A DNA stretch of 61,526 nt, from the NCBI RefSeq assembly GCF_010672085.1, contig NZ_JAAHHT010000038.1, forward strand, positions 1 through 61,526, read 5' to 3'. Origin of the DNA: Okeania sp. SIO3I5 (GTDB lineage Bacteria; Cyanobacteriota; Cyanobacteriia; Cyanobacteriales; Microcoleaceae). The notes under the pieces were generated by a model. It was not told the DNA's origin and made no database searches. It saw only the letters and a program-made list of their open reading frames with translations. Below, piece by piece: positions 1-8,100 of the stretch (positions within the stretch are counted from its first letter, which is position 1; every line of letters starts with the position of its first letter). Position numbers and translations under genes: made by a program.

Positions 1-261
1 AAGGGGGAGAAATAGCCCCCTCTCCTTGCAGGAGAGGGGCAGGGGGAGAGGTCTTCGATAGTTTCCCGAGCCACAATTTGAGTATTGAAGGGGGAGAAAT
101 AGCCCCCTCTCCTTGCAGGAGAGGGGCAGGGGGAGAGGTCTTCGATAGTTTCCCGAGCCACAATTTGAGTATTGAAGGGGGAGAAAGACCCCCCTCTCCT
201 TGCAGGAGAAGGGCAGGGGGAGAGGTCTTCAATAGTTTCCCGAGCCACGATTTTAGTCTGG
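1..261. repeat. 87-bp tandem repeat, three copies
   Basis: Three direct copies begin at 1, 88 and 175 with a constant period of 87 bp. Each holds a C-rich/G-rich inverted segment (CCCCCTCTCC against GGAGAGGGGC) followed by GGGGGAGAGGTCTTCGATAG. The third copy has diverged slightly. Because 87 is 29 codons, an open frame runs through all copies and into the HupE-like gene downstream, but nothing suggests the repeat is a real protein segment. A related C/G-rich segment occurs inside the family E element at 26751-27061, so the array is probably its expanded interior. Confidence 0.9.
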
Positions 262-273
262 ACGTGCTACTAC
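249..273. mobile_element. right terminal repeat of a family E inverted-repeat element
   Basis: The stretch ending GACGTGCTACTAC matches the right end of the better preserved element at 26751-27061 (GACGCGCTACTAC), including the preceding ATTTTAG/T run. The left end lies outside the window. The candidate GTG start of the HupE-like gene (264) is inside this terminal repeat. Confidence 0.55.
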
Positions 274-1286
274 GTTGTCTTTGTCTAATTCTCCTAGTTG
301 TTATAACTTTGGGATTTTCTCCTACTCCGGCTTTTGCTCACGGCTTTCAAACCGCCTACCTGGAATTACGAGAACAACCCTCTGGTCAAATTGACGCACT
401 TTGGAAAACACCTCCAGCTTTTGGTTCTGGGGATGATGGATATGGACCTCCGATCGCCATTCGCCCTGTTTTTCCGAAACACTGTTCTGTAGCTATTACT
501 CCAGGAGCGATCGCTACTTCTGTTTCCCAATGGACATTAGATTGTGGCGACAAAGGATTGGCTGAATCAACTATTACGTTTCCTGGATTGATTAATAATT
601 TTGTGGAAGTGCTGTTGCGAGTGGAATGGGCGGATGGGCATTCCCAAACTACTATGTTGCCGACGGGGCAAGAAACTTTTGTGATTCCAGAAAAAACGAC
701 GGTGTTTGCTGTTGGGCAGACTTACCTGAAACTGGGTGTAGAGCATATTTTCAGCGGTATTGACCATTTGTTGTTTGTTTTGGGGCTGGTGTTAATCGTC
801 GGCCCTTCTTGGCGTTTGGTGAAGACGATTACTGCTTTTACTTTGGCTCACAGTGTTACTCTGGGGGCGGCGACGTTGGGGTTTGTGAATGTCCCTCAAG
901 CTCCTGTGGAAGCGGTGATTGCTCTGAGTATTTTGTTTTTGGCTTCAGAATTGGCTCATAGTCGGATGGGAAAAACGGGACTAACTGAGCAATATCCCTG
1001 GTTGGTGGCTCTGACGTTTGGGTTACTGCATGGCTTTGGCTTTGCAGGAGCTTTGACTGAGGTAGGTTTGCCGCCCCAGGATATTCCTCCGGCTTTGTTG
1101 TTTTTCAATGTTGGGGTGGAGTTGGGGCAACTGGCTTTTGTGTTGGCGGTGGTTGCGGTGATGGAGAGTCTGAAACGTTTGGGTTCCGAGAACTATCCGC
1201 GCTGGTTGGGATGGCTGCCTACTTATGGTATTGGGACGATGGCATCTTTCTGGTGTATTCAGCGAGTTATGGCGTTTTGGAGCTAA
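264..1286 (+). CDS. HupE/UreJ family membrane protein
   Basis: The C-terminal half is the HupE/UreJ_2 fold. It has about six hydrophobic helices with the conserved motifs GIDHLLFVLG, TLAHSVTL, LLHGFGFAGAL and NVGVELGQ, whose His and acidic residues are thought in the family to handle nickel or another metal. A hydrophobic stretch ending SPTPAFAHG looks like a signal peptide followed by an extracytoplasmic beta-rich domain of about 150 residues. No ATG precedes the signal sequence: the frame stays open back into the 87-bp repeats with a TTG at 78, and the nearest plausible start is GTG 264, inside a mobile-element end. I chose 264. The true N-terminus may have been lost. No hydrogenase or urease gene is nearby, so metal specificity is unknown. 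Confidence 0.8.
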   Translation: MLLRCLCLILLVVITLGFSPTPAFAHGFQTAYLELREQPSGQIDALWKTPPAFGSGDDGYGPPIAIRPVFPKHCSVAITPGAIATSVSQWTLDCGDKGLAESTITFPGLINNFVEVLLRVEWADGHSQTTMLPTGQETFVIPEKTTVFAVGQTYLKLGVEHIFSGIDHLLFVLGLVLIVGPSWRLVKTITAFTLAHSVTLGAATLGFVNVPQAPVEAVIALSILFLASELAHSRMGKTGLTEQYPWLVALTFGLLHGFGFAGALTEVGLPPQDIPPALLFFNVGVELGQLAFVLAVVAVMESLKRLGSENYPRWLGWLPTYGIGTMASFWCIQRVMAFWS

Positions 1287-1380
1287 CTGATAGAAACTCT
1301 ATCTCAACATCTATAGTTGATTGAAGCGGAGCTTAAATCCTCGTTACAAAAAACTTCTGAATTCTGACTTCCTTAAGCTC
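1287..1380. repeat. upstream part of a duplicated intergenic segment
   Basis: The segment from about 1325 (GCGGAGCTTAAATCCTCG) to 1390 is almost identical to 2514-2577 (GCGGAGCTTGAATCCTCG). It leads into hairpin copy A as the second leads into copy B. This is the left trace of the DUF3604 tandem duplication. Confidence 0.8.
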
Positions 1381-1490
1381 CTGGCATCTTAACAATGGCT
1401 TGGTAGTTTCCACCTCCATTGACTGAGTGTAAGTCCAGTATTTCCCAACACACAACCAAAAGCTAACCAGTGGACTTCTTGTCCGGAGTT
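1381..1490 (+). ncRNA. hairpin-forming conserved element, copy A
   Basis: Runs from CTGG (1381-1384) to CCAG (1435-1438) with an inner stem CAATGG (1393-1398) / CCATTG (1416-1421). A second small hairpin follows (GGAC / GTCC around 1472-1484). Copies B and C keep the outer CTGG/CCAG and the position of the inner stem but change the stem sequence on both sides, so pairing is preserved. I read it as a structured leader or transcript-end element whose DUF3604 gene has been lost here. Strand is inferred from the DUF3604 gene. Confidence 0.5.
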
Positions 1491-1578
1491 AAACAGATAG
1501 TGGAAATCATTAACGCCCTTAACGAAGTTATCGCTACCGAGGTTATAATTAGAAGATATCACTTTTAGATACAAAGCT

Positions 1579-1836
1579 ATGTCAAACAAAACTTTTGACC
1601 TAAAACAATTACCAATGAGTCTTACTGAATTACTGTATTCGATTCAAGATGAGCAAGAAATAGTCATTACTAATGATAATATTCCGGTTGCTAGATTAAC
1701 TCTACTTAATCCAGTTGTTGAAACTAGATTGTCATTAGAAAAAACACCTCAACCTGGATTAAATTTAGGTGCTATAGTAATGAATGATGATTTTGATCAA
1801 TCTTTACCAGATGAATTTTGGTTGCAAAAACCATGA
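1579..1836 (+). CDS. Phd/YefM-like antitoxin
   Basis: This 85-residue protein resembles the small antitoxins paired with PIN toxins in cyanobacteria. The N-terminal half (FDLKQLPMSLTELLYSI, then EIVITNDNIPVARLTLL) is the Phd/YefM-like DNA-binding fold, and the C-terminal tail, rich in acidic and aromatic residues (DDFDQSLPDEFW), is the usual toxin-neutralising segment. The stop overlaps the ATG of the toxin gene (ATGA), a translationally coupled arrangement. Such antitoxins normally repress their own operon. It appears intact although its toxin is broken, so it may act only as an orphan antitoxin or repressor. Confidence 0.85.
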   Translation: MSNKTFDLKQLPMSLTELLYSIQDEQEIVITNDNIPVARLTLLNPVVETRLSLEKTPQPGLNLGAIVMNDDFDQSLPDEFWLQKP

Positions 1837-2321
1837 AATTACTGTTAGATACACATACTTTTATTTGGTGGGATAGTGAGCCATCAAAACTTTCTCAACG
1901 TGCATTAGAGTTATTAACAAATAAGAATAATTTGAGGTTATTGAGTGTGGTTAGTCTTTGGGAAATTTCAATTAAACACCAGTTAGGTAAACTAACATTA
2001 AATAAAACTTTTGGAGAAATTGTTGCTATTCAACAAAATAATTTGACCGAAATATTACCAATTACTGTTGCTCATGTTTTAGCTTTAGATAGTTTGTCTG
2101 TTTATAGCAAAAGGCAGAAGGCAGAGGGCAGAAGGCAGAAGGAAAAACCATGCGTTGTCTGGGTTTTAGGTTAATGATACGTGTCCTAACCTTTGCTTCG
2201 ACTGCTATATCACAAAGATCCTTTTGATCGTTTACTGATTGCTCAAGCTAATGTAGAAAATGCAGTGCTGATTAGTCGTGATTCTGTTTTTGCTAATTAT
2301 TCAGTTAAGGTAGAGTGGTAG
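1833..2321 (+). pseudogene. PIN-domain toxin (VapC type), interrupted
   Basis: The frame begins MKLLLDTHTFIWW, with the first PIN aspartate at residue 6, and continues through VSLWEISIKHQLGKL and LPITVAHVLALDSLSVY. It then meets about 105 nt of foreign sequence (about 2106-2210) with an in-frame TAA at 2172. After that the same frame resumes with HKDPFDRLLIAQA and ends VLISRDSVFANYSVKVEW, the expected PIN C-terminus carrying the remaining acidic residues. Removing 2106-2210 restores one frame of 127 codons, the usual VapC length. As it stands translation stops after the first three acidic residues, so the ribonuclease should be inactive. Confidence 0.85.
2106..2210. mobile_element. about 105-bp insertion in the PIN toxin gene
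   Basis: The left part is a purine-rich short tandem repeat (GGCAGAA units). The right part contains GTCCTAACCTTTGC, resembling the GTCCTAACCTTA core of the family H elements. TATA occurs on both sides (about 2102-2106 and 2206-2209), which may be a short target duplication. The length is a multiple of three, but the insert carries a stop codon. Confidence 0.6.
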
Positions 2322-2390
2322 TAGATTGGATTTTACCAAGAAAGCGATCGCTCTTTGAGAAAATTATAGAACGTACTAGACTGTTTCGTC

Positions 2391-2447
2391 GAAGATTTTT
2401 GGGACACAATCATTCAGCAAGTTGACAAACATTACTCAACCAAGTAG
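2391..2447 (+). pseudogene. 3' remnant of a second DUF3604 gene
   Basis: The 18 codons EDFWDTIIQQVDKHYSTK plus stop match the last 18 codons of the intact DUF3604 gene (EDFWDTIIQQVEKRYSTK, ending at 4929) with two substitutions. The sequence after the stop (TAGATGAARTAAAT) is also shared. Upstream of 2390 the similarity ends. This is the tail of a tandem copy whose body has been lost, its place being taken by the toxin-antitoxin segment. Confidence 0.9.
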
Positions 2448-2567
2448 ATGAAATAAATTTATCAAAATAATTGGGTCTAAAGCCCCTCTTTTTAAGGCGA
2501 AACGTTTTTGGAGCGGAGCTTGAATCCTCGTTACAAAAAACTTCTGAATTCTGACTTCCTTAAGCTC

Positions 2568-2700
2568 CTGGCATCTCACAAGAGTTTGGTAGTTTTCCAA
2601 CTCATTGACTGAGTATAAGTCCAGCAATAGAGCTATCGCCTCTAGTTAGGAAGCGAGCGCAAAAACAAACTAAACCGATAGACATCTTGTCCGAGGTTCA
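2568..2700 (+). ncRNA. hairpin-forming conserved element, copy B (DUF3604 leader)
   Basis: Outer CTGG (2568-2571) pairs with CCAG (2621-2624). The inner stem pairs CAAGAGTTTGG (2579-2589) with CCAACTCATTG (2597-2607), with one bulge on each side. A second hairpin GAC-ATCTT-GTC lies near 2681-2693, then CGAGGTT. It sits between the remnant copy and the intact DUF3604 gene, ending about 45 nt before its ATG. It could be a 5' leader of that gene or a 3' element of the lost one. Confidence 0.5.
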
Positions 2701-2745
2701 AAAAATCCAAAAAAAGACAATTCCGATTGAGTTTATCTAACCACA

Positions 2746-4929
2746 ATGAAACGAACGTTTTCGCAAGTCCAACGGCTTTTGGCCGGACTTTGCACTCTCC
2801 TCTTCGTTGGTAGCATTTTCCTCGCTCCCAACACCGCCCTGGCGACTCCCTCGATCCCAGGAGAATACGACTTTATATTTCGGAAAAAAACCTCACCCCC
2901 TGTGCCTGAAATAGATTGTCGCTTTGATCCGAATACGGAGTGTTACTCTCCCAATGTGGAACATCCTCAACAGGTGTTATGGGGCGATACCCACCTGCAT
3001 ACTATTTATTCCTTTGATGCAGGTTCTGCTGGAACTCGTTTGACACCCGCAGATTCCTATGAATTTGCTAAAGGGAATGAAGTCACGATTGATGCAGGAC
3101 AACCCGTGAAGCTTTCTCGTCCCTTAGATTTTTTGGTCGTTACCGATCACTCAGATGGACTAGGGGCTTTTGGGCAGTTTTTGTATAATCCTCCTACAGA
3201 TTGTGGTGCCGATCAAGAGATGGTCAATAGATGGCATGAAATGACGATCGCGGGTGGAGATGAGGCAGCTCAAGTTCAATCAGAAATTACTGCAGTCTTT
3301 GGCCGGGGGGAAGCACCCTTATGTATGTTTCCCTCTGCTGAAGAGTTCCAAACCGCTTGGCAAGAGATCGTTGATGCAGCAGAAACTTATAACGATCCAG
3401 GTAACTTCACGGCAGTGATTGGCTATGAGTGGACCTCGGTGTTGGGTGGCAACAACTTACACCGCAACATCATCTACCGCGATAATGGGGACAAAGCCAA
3501 GCAACTGGTCCCCTACACCACAGACCAAAGCACCAATCCAGAAGACCTTTGGAATTGGATGCAAGCTTATGAAGACAAAACCGGTGGTGATGTGCTCGCG
3601 ATTCCTCACAATGGCAATCTCAGTAACGGTCTGATGTTTGCGGAATTCGACCATAATGGTAATCCCTTAACCAAAGACTACGCTCAACGGCGACAGCTTT
3701 GGGAACCGCTCTATGAAGTCACGCAGATTAAAGGTACCAGCGAGACTCATCCAGAAATATCTCCTGATGATGAATTCGCTGACTTTGAGGTTGCAGGTTG
3801 GGAAGACGGCAACATGGATATGAGCTTCAAAAAACCCAGTGACCCGGAAGCCCGCAAAGCCATGCGTGAGCATGAGTATGCTCGTCCGGCTCTGAAAAAT
3901 GGACTGAAATTGGAAGCAAGTTTGGGTGTGAACCCCTTCAAATTTGGTCTGGAGGGTGCATCAGATTCTCATATGGCCCTGTCGGCAGTAGAAGAGAATA
4001 GTTACATGGGTAAGTACCCCAATGAGGCTCCCAGTGCTGAACGGGCAATAGAGGATCATGGTATCGGTCGTCTTGGATGGAACTATGGCTCCTCTGGCTT
4101 TATTGGGGTTTGGGCTACTGAAAATACCCGCAAGGCTCTCTTCGATGCCATGGAGCGGCGTGAAGTGTATGGCACCACCGGACCGCGCATGACGGTGCGC
4201 TTCTTTGGCGGTTGGAACTTCACCGACTCGGATCTAGACCCGGCTCCGGAGCTTATGGCTCAAGCGGGTTACGACAAGGGGGTTCCTATGGGCAGCGATT
4301 TGCCCCCAGCACCTCCGGTTCCTCTGATATATCCAGCGCCGGAGCCTCCCTCCCCGACGTTTATGGTGGCAGCACAGAAGGATTCAAATTCCTATGGGGC
4401 AAATCTGGACCGGATTCAAATCGTTAAAGGCTGGCTGAATGATGACGGCACCACTGAGGAGAAGATATTCGACGTGGCTTGGTCTGGCGAACGCACCCCT
4501 GGTGCCGACGGCAAGGTTCCCGCGATCGAAAACACGGTGGACACTGAAACAGCAACCTGGGACACCAGCAGCGGTACGGACTACCTAGCAGAGGTTTGGA
4601 CTGACCCAGATTTCGATTCCACACAACGTGCGTTTTACTACGCGCGGGTGCTGGAAATTCCTACTCCACGTTGGACTGACTACGACAAGGCGTTCTACGG
4701 TGATGAGTGGTGTACTGGAACTAACCCGGAAGAAGGAGATTTAACCAACTGTGACGGCATTCCGCTGACTTTGCAGGAACGGGCGTATACATCCCCGATT
4801 TGGTATTCTCCAGCTACAGTGGCGATGGAACCAACATCCCAGTCTGGGCAAACTGTTGAAAATGTGAGTCACGAAGATTTTTGGGACACAATTATTCAGC
4901 AGGTTGAGAAACGTTATTCAACTAAGTAG
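2746..4929 (+). CDS. secreted DUF3604 family protein
   Basis: This 727-residue protein has a signal peptide (residues 1-33, cleavage after TALA) and the DUF3604 domain over the rest. Metal-site-like motifs of the PHP/amidohydrolase kind are visible: GDTHLHT (80-86), VVTDHSD (131-137), an IPHNG motif near 290 and GASDSHMAL near 405. The family is therefore suspected to be a metallohydrolase, but no reaction is established as far as I know. It is expected in the periplasm or outside the cell. The gene stands alone, with hairpin copy B upstream and copy C plus a terminator-like palindrome downstream. A remnant at 2391-2447 shows it was once tandemly duplicated. Confidence 0.88.
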   Translation: MKRTFSQVQRLLAGLCTLLFVGSIFLAPNTALATPSIPGEYDFIFRKKTSPPVPEIDCRFDPNTECYSPNVEHPQQVLWGDTHLHTIYSFDAGSAGTRLTPADSYEFAKGNEVTIDAGQPVKLSRPLDFLVVTDHSDGLGAFGQFLYNPPTDCGADQEMVNRWHEMTIAGGDEAAQVQSEITAVFGRGEAPLCMFPSAEEFQTAWQEIVDAAETYNDPGNFTAVIGYEWTSVLGGNNLHRNIIYRDNGDKAKQLVPYTTDQSTNPEDLWNWMQAYEDKTGGDVLAIPHNGNLSNGLMFAEFDHNGNPLTKDYAQRRQLWEPLYEVTQIKGTSETHPEISPDDEFADFEVAGWEDGNMDMSFKKPSDPEARKAMREHEYARPALKNGLKLEASLGVNPFKFGLEGASDSHMALSAVEENSYMGKYPNEAPSAERAIEDHGIGRLGWNYGSSGFIGVWATENTRKALFDAMERREVYGTTGPRMTVRFFGGWNFTDSDLDPAPELMAQAGYDKGVPMGSDLPPAPPVPLIYPAPEPPSPTFMVAAQKDSNSYGANLDRIQIVKGWLNDDGTTEEKIFDVAWSGERTPGADGKVPAIENTVDTETATWDTSSGTDYLAEVWTDPDFDSTQRAFYYARVLEIPTPRWTDYDKAFYGDEWCTGTNPEEGDLTNCDGIPLTLQERAYTSPIWYSPATVAMEPTSQSGQTVENVSHEDFWDTIIQQVEKRYSTK

Positions 4930-4948
4930 ATGAAGTAAATCTACGATC

Positions 4949-5004
4949 CTGGCATCTCACAATAGTTTGGTAATATCAAGACTATTGATTGAGTGTAAGT
5001 CCAG
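4949..5004 (+). ncRNA. hairpin-forming conserved element, copy C
   Basis: Outer CTGG (4949-4952) / CCAG (5001-5004) and inner CAATAGT (4960-4966) / ACTATTG (4981-4987), enclosing TTG..CAA. Starts 20 nt after the DUF3604 stop. Compared with copy A the inner stem differs at paired positions with base-pairing kept. The 3' flank GTGTAAGTCCAG is shared with copy A. Confidence 0.5.
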
Positions 5005-5006
5005 CA

Positions 5007-5045
5007 AATGAGCGATCGCTTCCCAACTAGAGGCGATCGCTCATT
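5007..5045 (+). terminator. terminator-like palindrome built from two HIP1 sites
   Basis: AATGAGCGATCGCT at 5007-5020 pairs with GGCGATCGCTCATT at 5032-5045 around an 11-nt loop. The long GC-rich stem after the DUF3604 gene could end transcription, although no U-tract follows. Confidence 0.5.
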
Positions 5046-5078
5046 CAAAAATTCAAAATTCAAAATTCAAAATTCAAA
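5045..5078. repeat. ATTCAAA heptamer tandem repeat
   Basis: About five copies of a 7-nt unit (TCAAAAT), a short tandem repeat of the sort common between cyanobacterial genes. Confidence 0.85.
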
Positions 5079-5156
5079 GTAATGCAAAAATATAGGATCT
5101 AACAGCTATAGTTAAAAGAAATTTCAAACTTTTAACTTTTAGCTTTTGAGTTACTT

Positions 5157-8100
5157 ATGGCCAATACCCCAGAAAATCCCAATGACCAAACCCACCTTTC
5201 GACCCCCAGAAAATGGAAACGAATCATAATTATCAGTGGTCTAGGATTAGGCACAGTCCTCGTAGCAGGGGGAATAGCAGTAAGTTGGTGGGTTAAAGAA
5301 GGATTGGCCCCAATGGTCAGTGATAGTCTAACTCAATTAATGCAAAGACCAGTCCAAGTGGGAGAGTTGAGAAAGTTTGGCCTGGGTTACATAGAGTTTG
5401 GCCCTTCATCCCTACCTCCGACTTCGACTGACTCTATTACTGCCTCTACAGATGTAGTCAAAGTCACTTTTCCTCTTGGACCAATTTTATTCGGAACTGT
5501 AAGACTAGATATTACATTCGGAGAATCTCAAGCAGTTGTAAAGCAGGAAGCTAATGGTTCATTTGCTATACCACTATTGGCAGAGTTACCTCCTCCACCA
5601 TTAGATATTGACATTGAAAGGCTCAGTTTTCCCAAATTAAATGTTACTATTGAGCCTGCGGTAAAGGAAAAATCTGCTACCCCAATTTTGTTAGATTTGG
5701 GTAAAAGTGAAGTTCTCGCTACAGATAATGAAGAACGTTGGATAGTTAATCTGAATGGCAAGGTTATAGATGGTGGTAATTTTAAGGTTAATGCTGAAGC
5801 TAATATCAATACTTTGGAGGTTAAAGGTAATGTTGTAGCAAAAAAACTGCAACTGCCAATTTTTGCTCCGTTAGCGTTAGCGATAGAAAATATTCCGGAT
5901 ATATATGTTGAAAGTGGGGAGTTAGATGCGAACCTCCGCGCTCGGGTAATAATAACTGACAATATTGCGGATATTTTGCAGGATGCTAGAGGAAAGGTTA
6001 GCTTACGGGAGTTGAAAGCGAATACGGATATTTTGAGTAACTCGGTTAAGGTGAATACGGTTGCTAATTTTGCTTGGCCAAAAGTTAATCTGGAAAATTT
6101 GGATGTCAACTACGGGGATATTGGGGTAAAACTGCGAGGTGCAGCGGAAACAGGAAGAGATTTAGATTTACAGAATATTAAACTTGATTTGCAGGCGCAA
6201 GTTTTGCCTGTTTCTTTTGAGACTCTGTTTGATACTGCGGTAAGAGAAATTGGTTTGTTCTCGAATAACACTTCATCACCGGAAACTAAACAACAGTTAC
6301 AGCAGATCAGCAGTCAAATTGAAAATATTAGACCTTTTTTGGCAGGAACAGTAAAAACTGATGTTAAGGTTTCTGGAAGTTTGTTGGAACCGGTGGTGTC
6401 GGGAAAAGTTGAGACTACTGAAGTTACTAGGGTTGACAGGTTAAGGTTTAAAGATATCGCTACGAAGTTTACTGTTAGTCCTGAGTTAAACCAAGAGTTT
6501 CAATTTGTTAATGTGACTGCTGGTTTCTCTGACTTACAAATTAATCCGGTGGTGGGAGGTAAGATAACTGGTAAAGGCAGCATTTCTGAAGTCATTGGGA
6601 AGCTAGACACGGATTTGGGCACGGATACACGGATTAAAAGTTTGGTTGAGTTAACATCTGTGCAGAGTCAGCAGCAAGAAACTAAATTTAACCCATCGGA
6701 GCTAGACTCGGATTTGGGCACGGATACACGGATGAAAAATTTGGTTCAGTCGGAGCTAGACTCGGATTTGGGCACGGATACACGGATGAAAAATTTGGTT
6801 CAGTTAACACCTGTGCAGAATCAGCAGCAAGAAACTAAATTTAACCCCTCGGAGCTAGACACGGATTTGGGCACGGATACACGGATTAAAAGTTTGGTTG
6901 AGTTAACATCTGTGCAGAGTCAGGAGCAAGAAACAAAATTTAACCCCTCGGAGCTAGACACGGATTTGGGCACGGATACACGGATGAAAAATTTGGTTCA
7001 GTTAACACCTGTGCAGAATCAGCAGCAAGAAACTAAATTTAACCCAAAAGTTGATTTAGATTTGCGGGTGGAAAATTTACCTGTGGAGGCGATCGCTCAA
7101 CAATACGGCATCACCTCACCTCTTCCCATCGGTGACTTTTCTTCGGAGGTGAAAATTTCTGGTTTGTTGGAAAGTCTCAAAGGGCAAATTCAATGGCAGT
7201 TACCAAAAGCGGTTTATCCTTTAAGTGGTGAGGTTGATATTGTTAATAGTCAGGCAAATATTAAAAATACTGTTGTCAAAGTTGGTGGAGGAACGGTTAA
7301 TATTAATGGCAATGCTAATTTGGAAAATTGGCAACTGAACGCTACGGCAAATCAAATTAATTTAGAGAATTTAGAACCTTTACAACCGTTGGGTTTACCA
7401 TCAGGATTGGAAGGTATTGTTAATGGTCAAGCAAATTTTTCTGGTCTGACAAATCAATTGTCTATTAATAGTATTAATGGAAATGCCACGGGAAGAGTGA
7501 ATCTTGCTGGTGGTCAAATTAATCTGAATGGTGAAGTAAATAATGGTAATTGGCAAGGAAAGGGAATAGCTACTCAACTGAGTTTGAGTGCTTTGGAAAG
7601 AATTGCTAGAAATTCGGATATTTTGATAACTCCTAATCCGATATTATCTGGTCGAACCGATGGAAAAATTAATGGTGAAGCAACTGCATCTGGGAGTTTA
7701 AATAATTTAAGTTTGCCAGGAGTAACAGTTGATTTTGACGGCAATCTTAATCTTGCAAATGGCAGAATTAATGCTGGTGGCAAAGTTAATAATGGTAGAT
7801 TTCAAACTTTAGTTAATACTCAAGATTTGCCAATTAATCCTTTATTAGATTTAGGTTTGTCTGCGGTAAATTCTGGAATTATTACTGACCAAGAACAATT
7901 AAATCTAATTAAGACAAATATTCCACGGGTAAAATCTCTCAATGGTCAAATAAATGGCAAGGTCAATTTATCTGGAAATTTAACTAATCTTGACCCAGAA
8001 TTTATCACAGAAAATCTCACAGGAAATTTAACTGGAAATCTAAAAATTGAAGCGGGAACAATTAACGCCACAGGTAACTTAAATAGAGGAAATTTCCAAA

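Noticed and set aside
78-263. Upstream extension of the HupE-like protein through the 87-bp repeats
   Set aside because: Starts at TTG inside a DNA repeat, encodes two copies of a repeat-derived peptide ahead of the signal sequence, and would bury the signal peptide.
5528-6109. Open frame of 193 codons on the minus strand
   Set aside because: It lies wholly inside the TamB gene, has no recognisable domain, and shows the low-complexity serine/leucine-rich composition expected of an antisense shadow.
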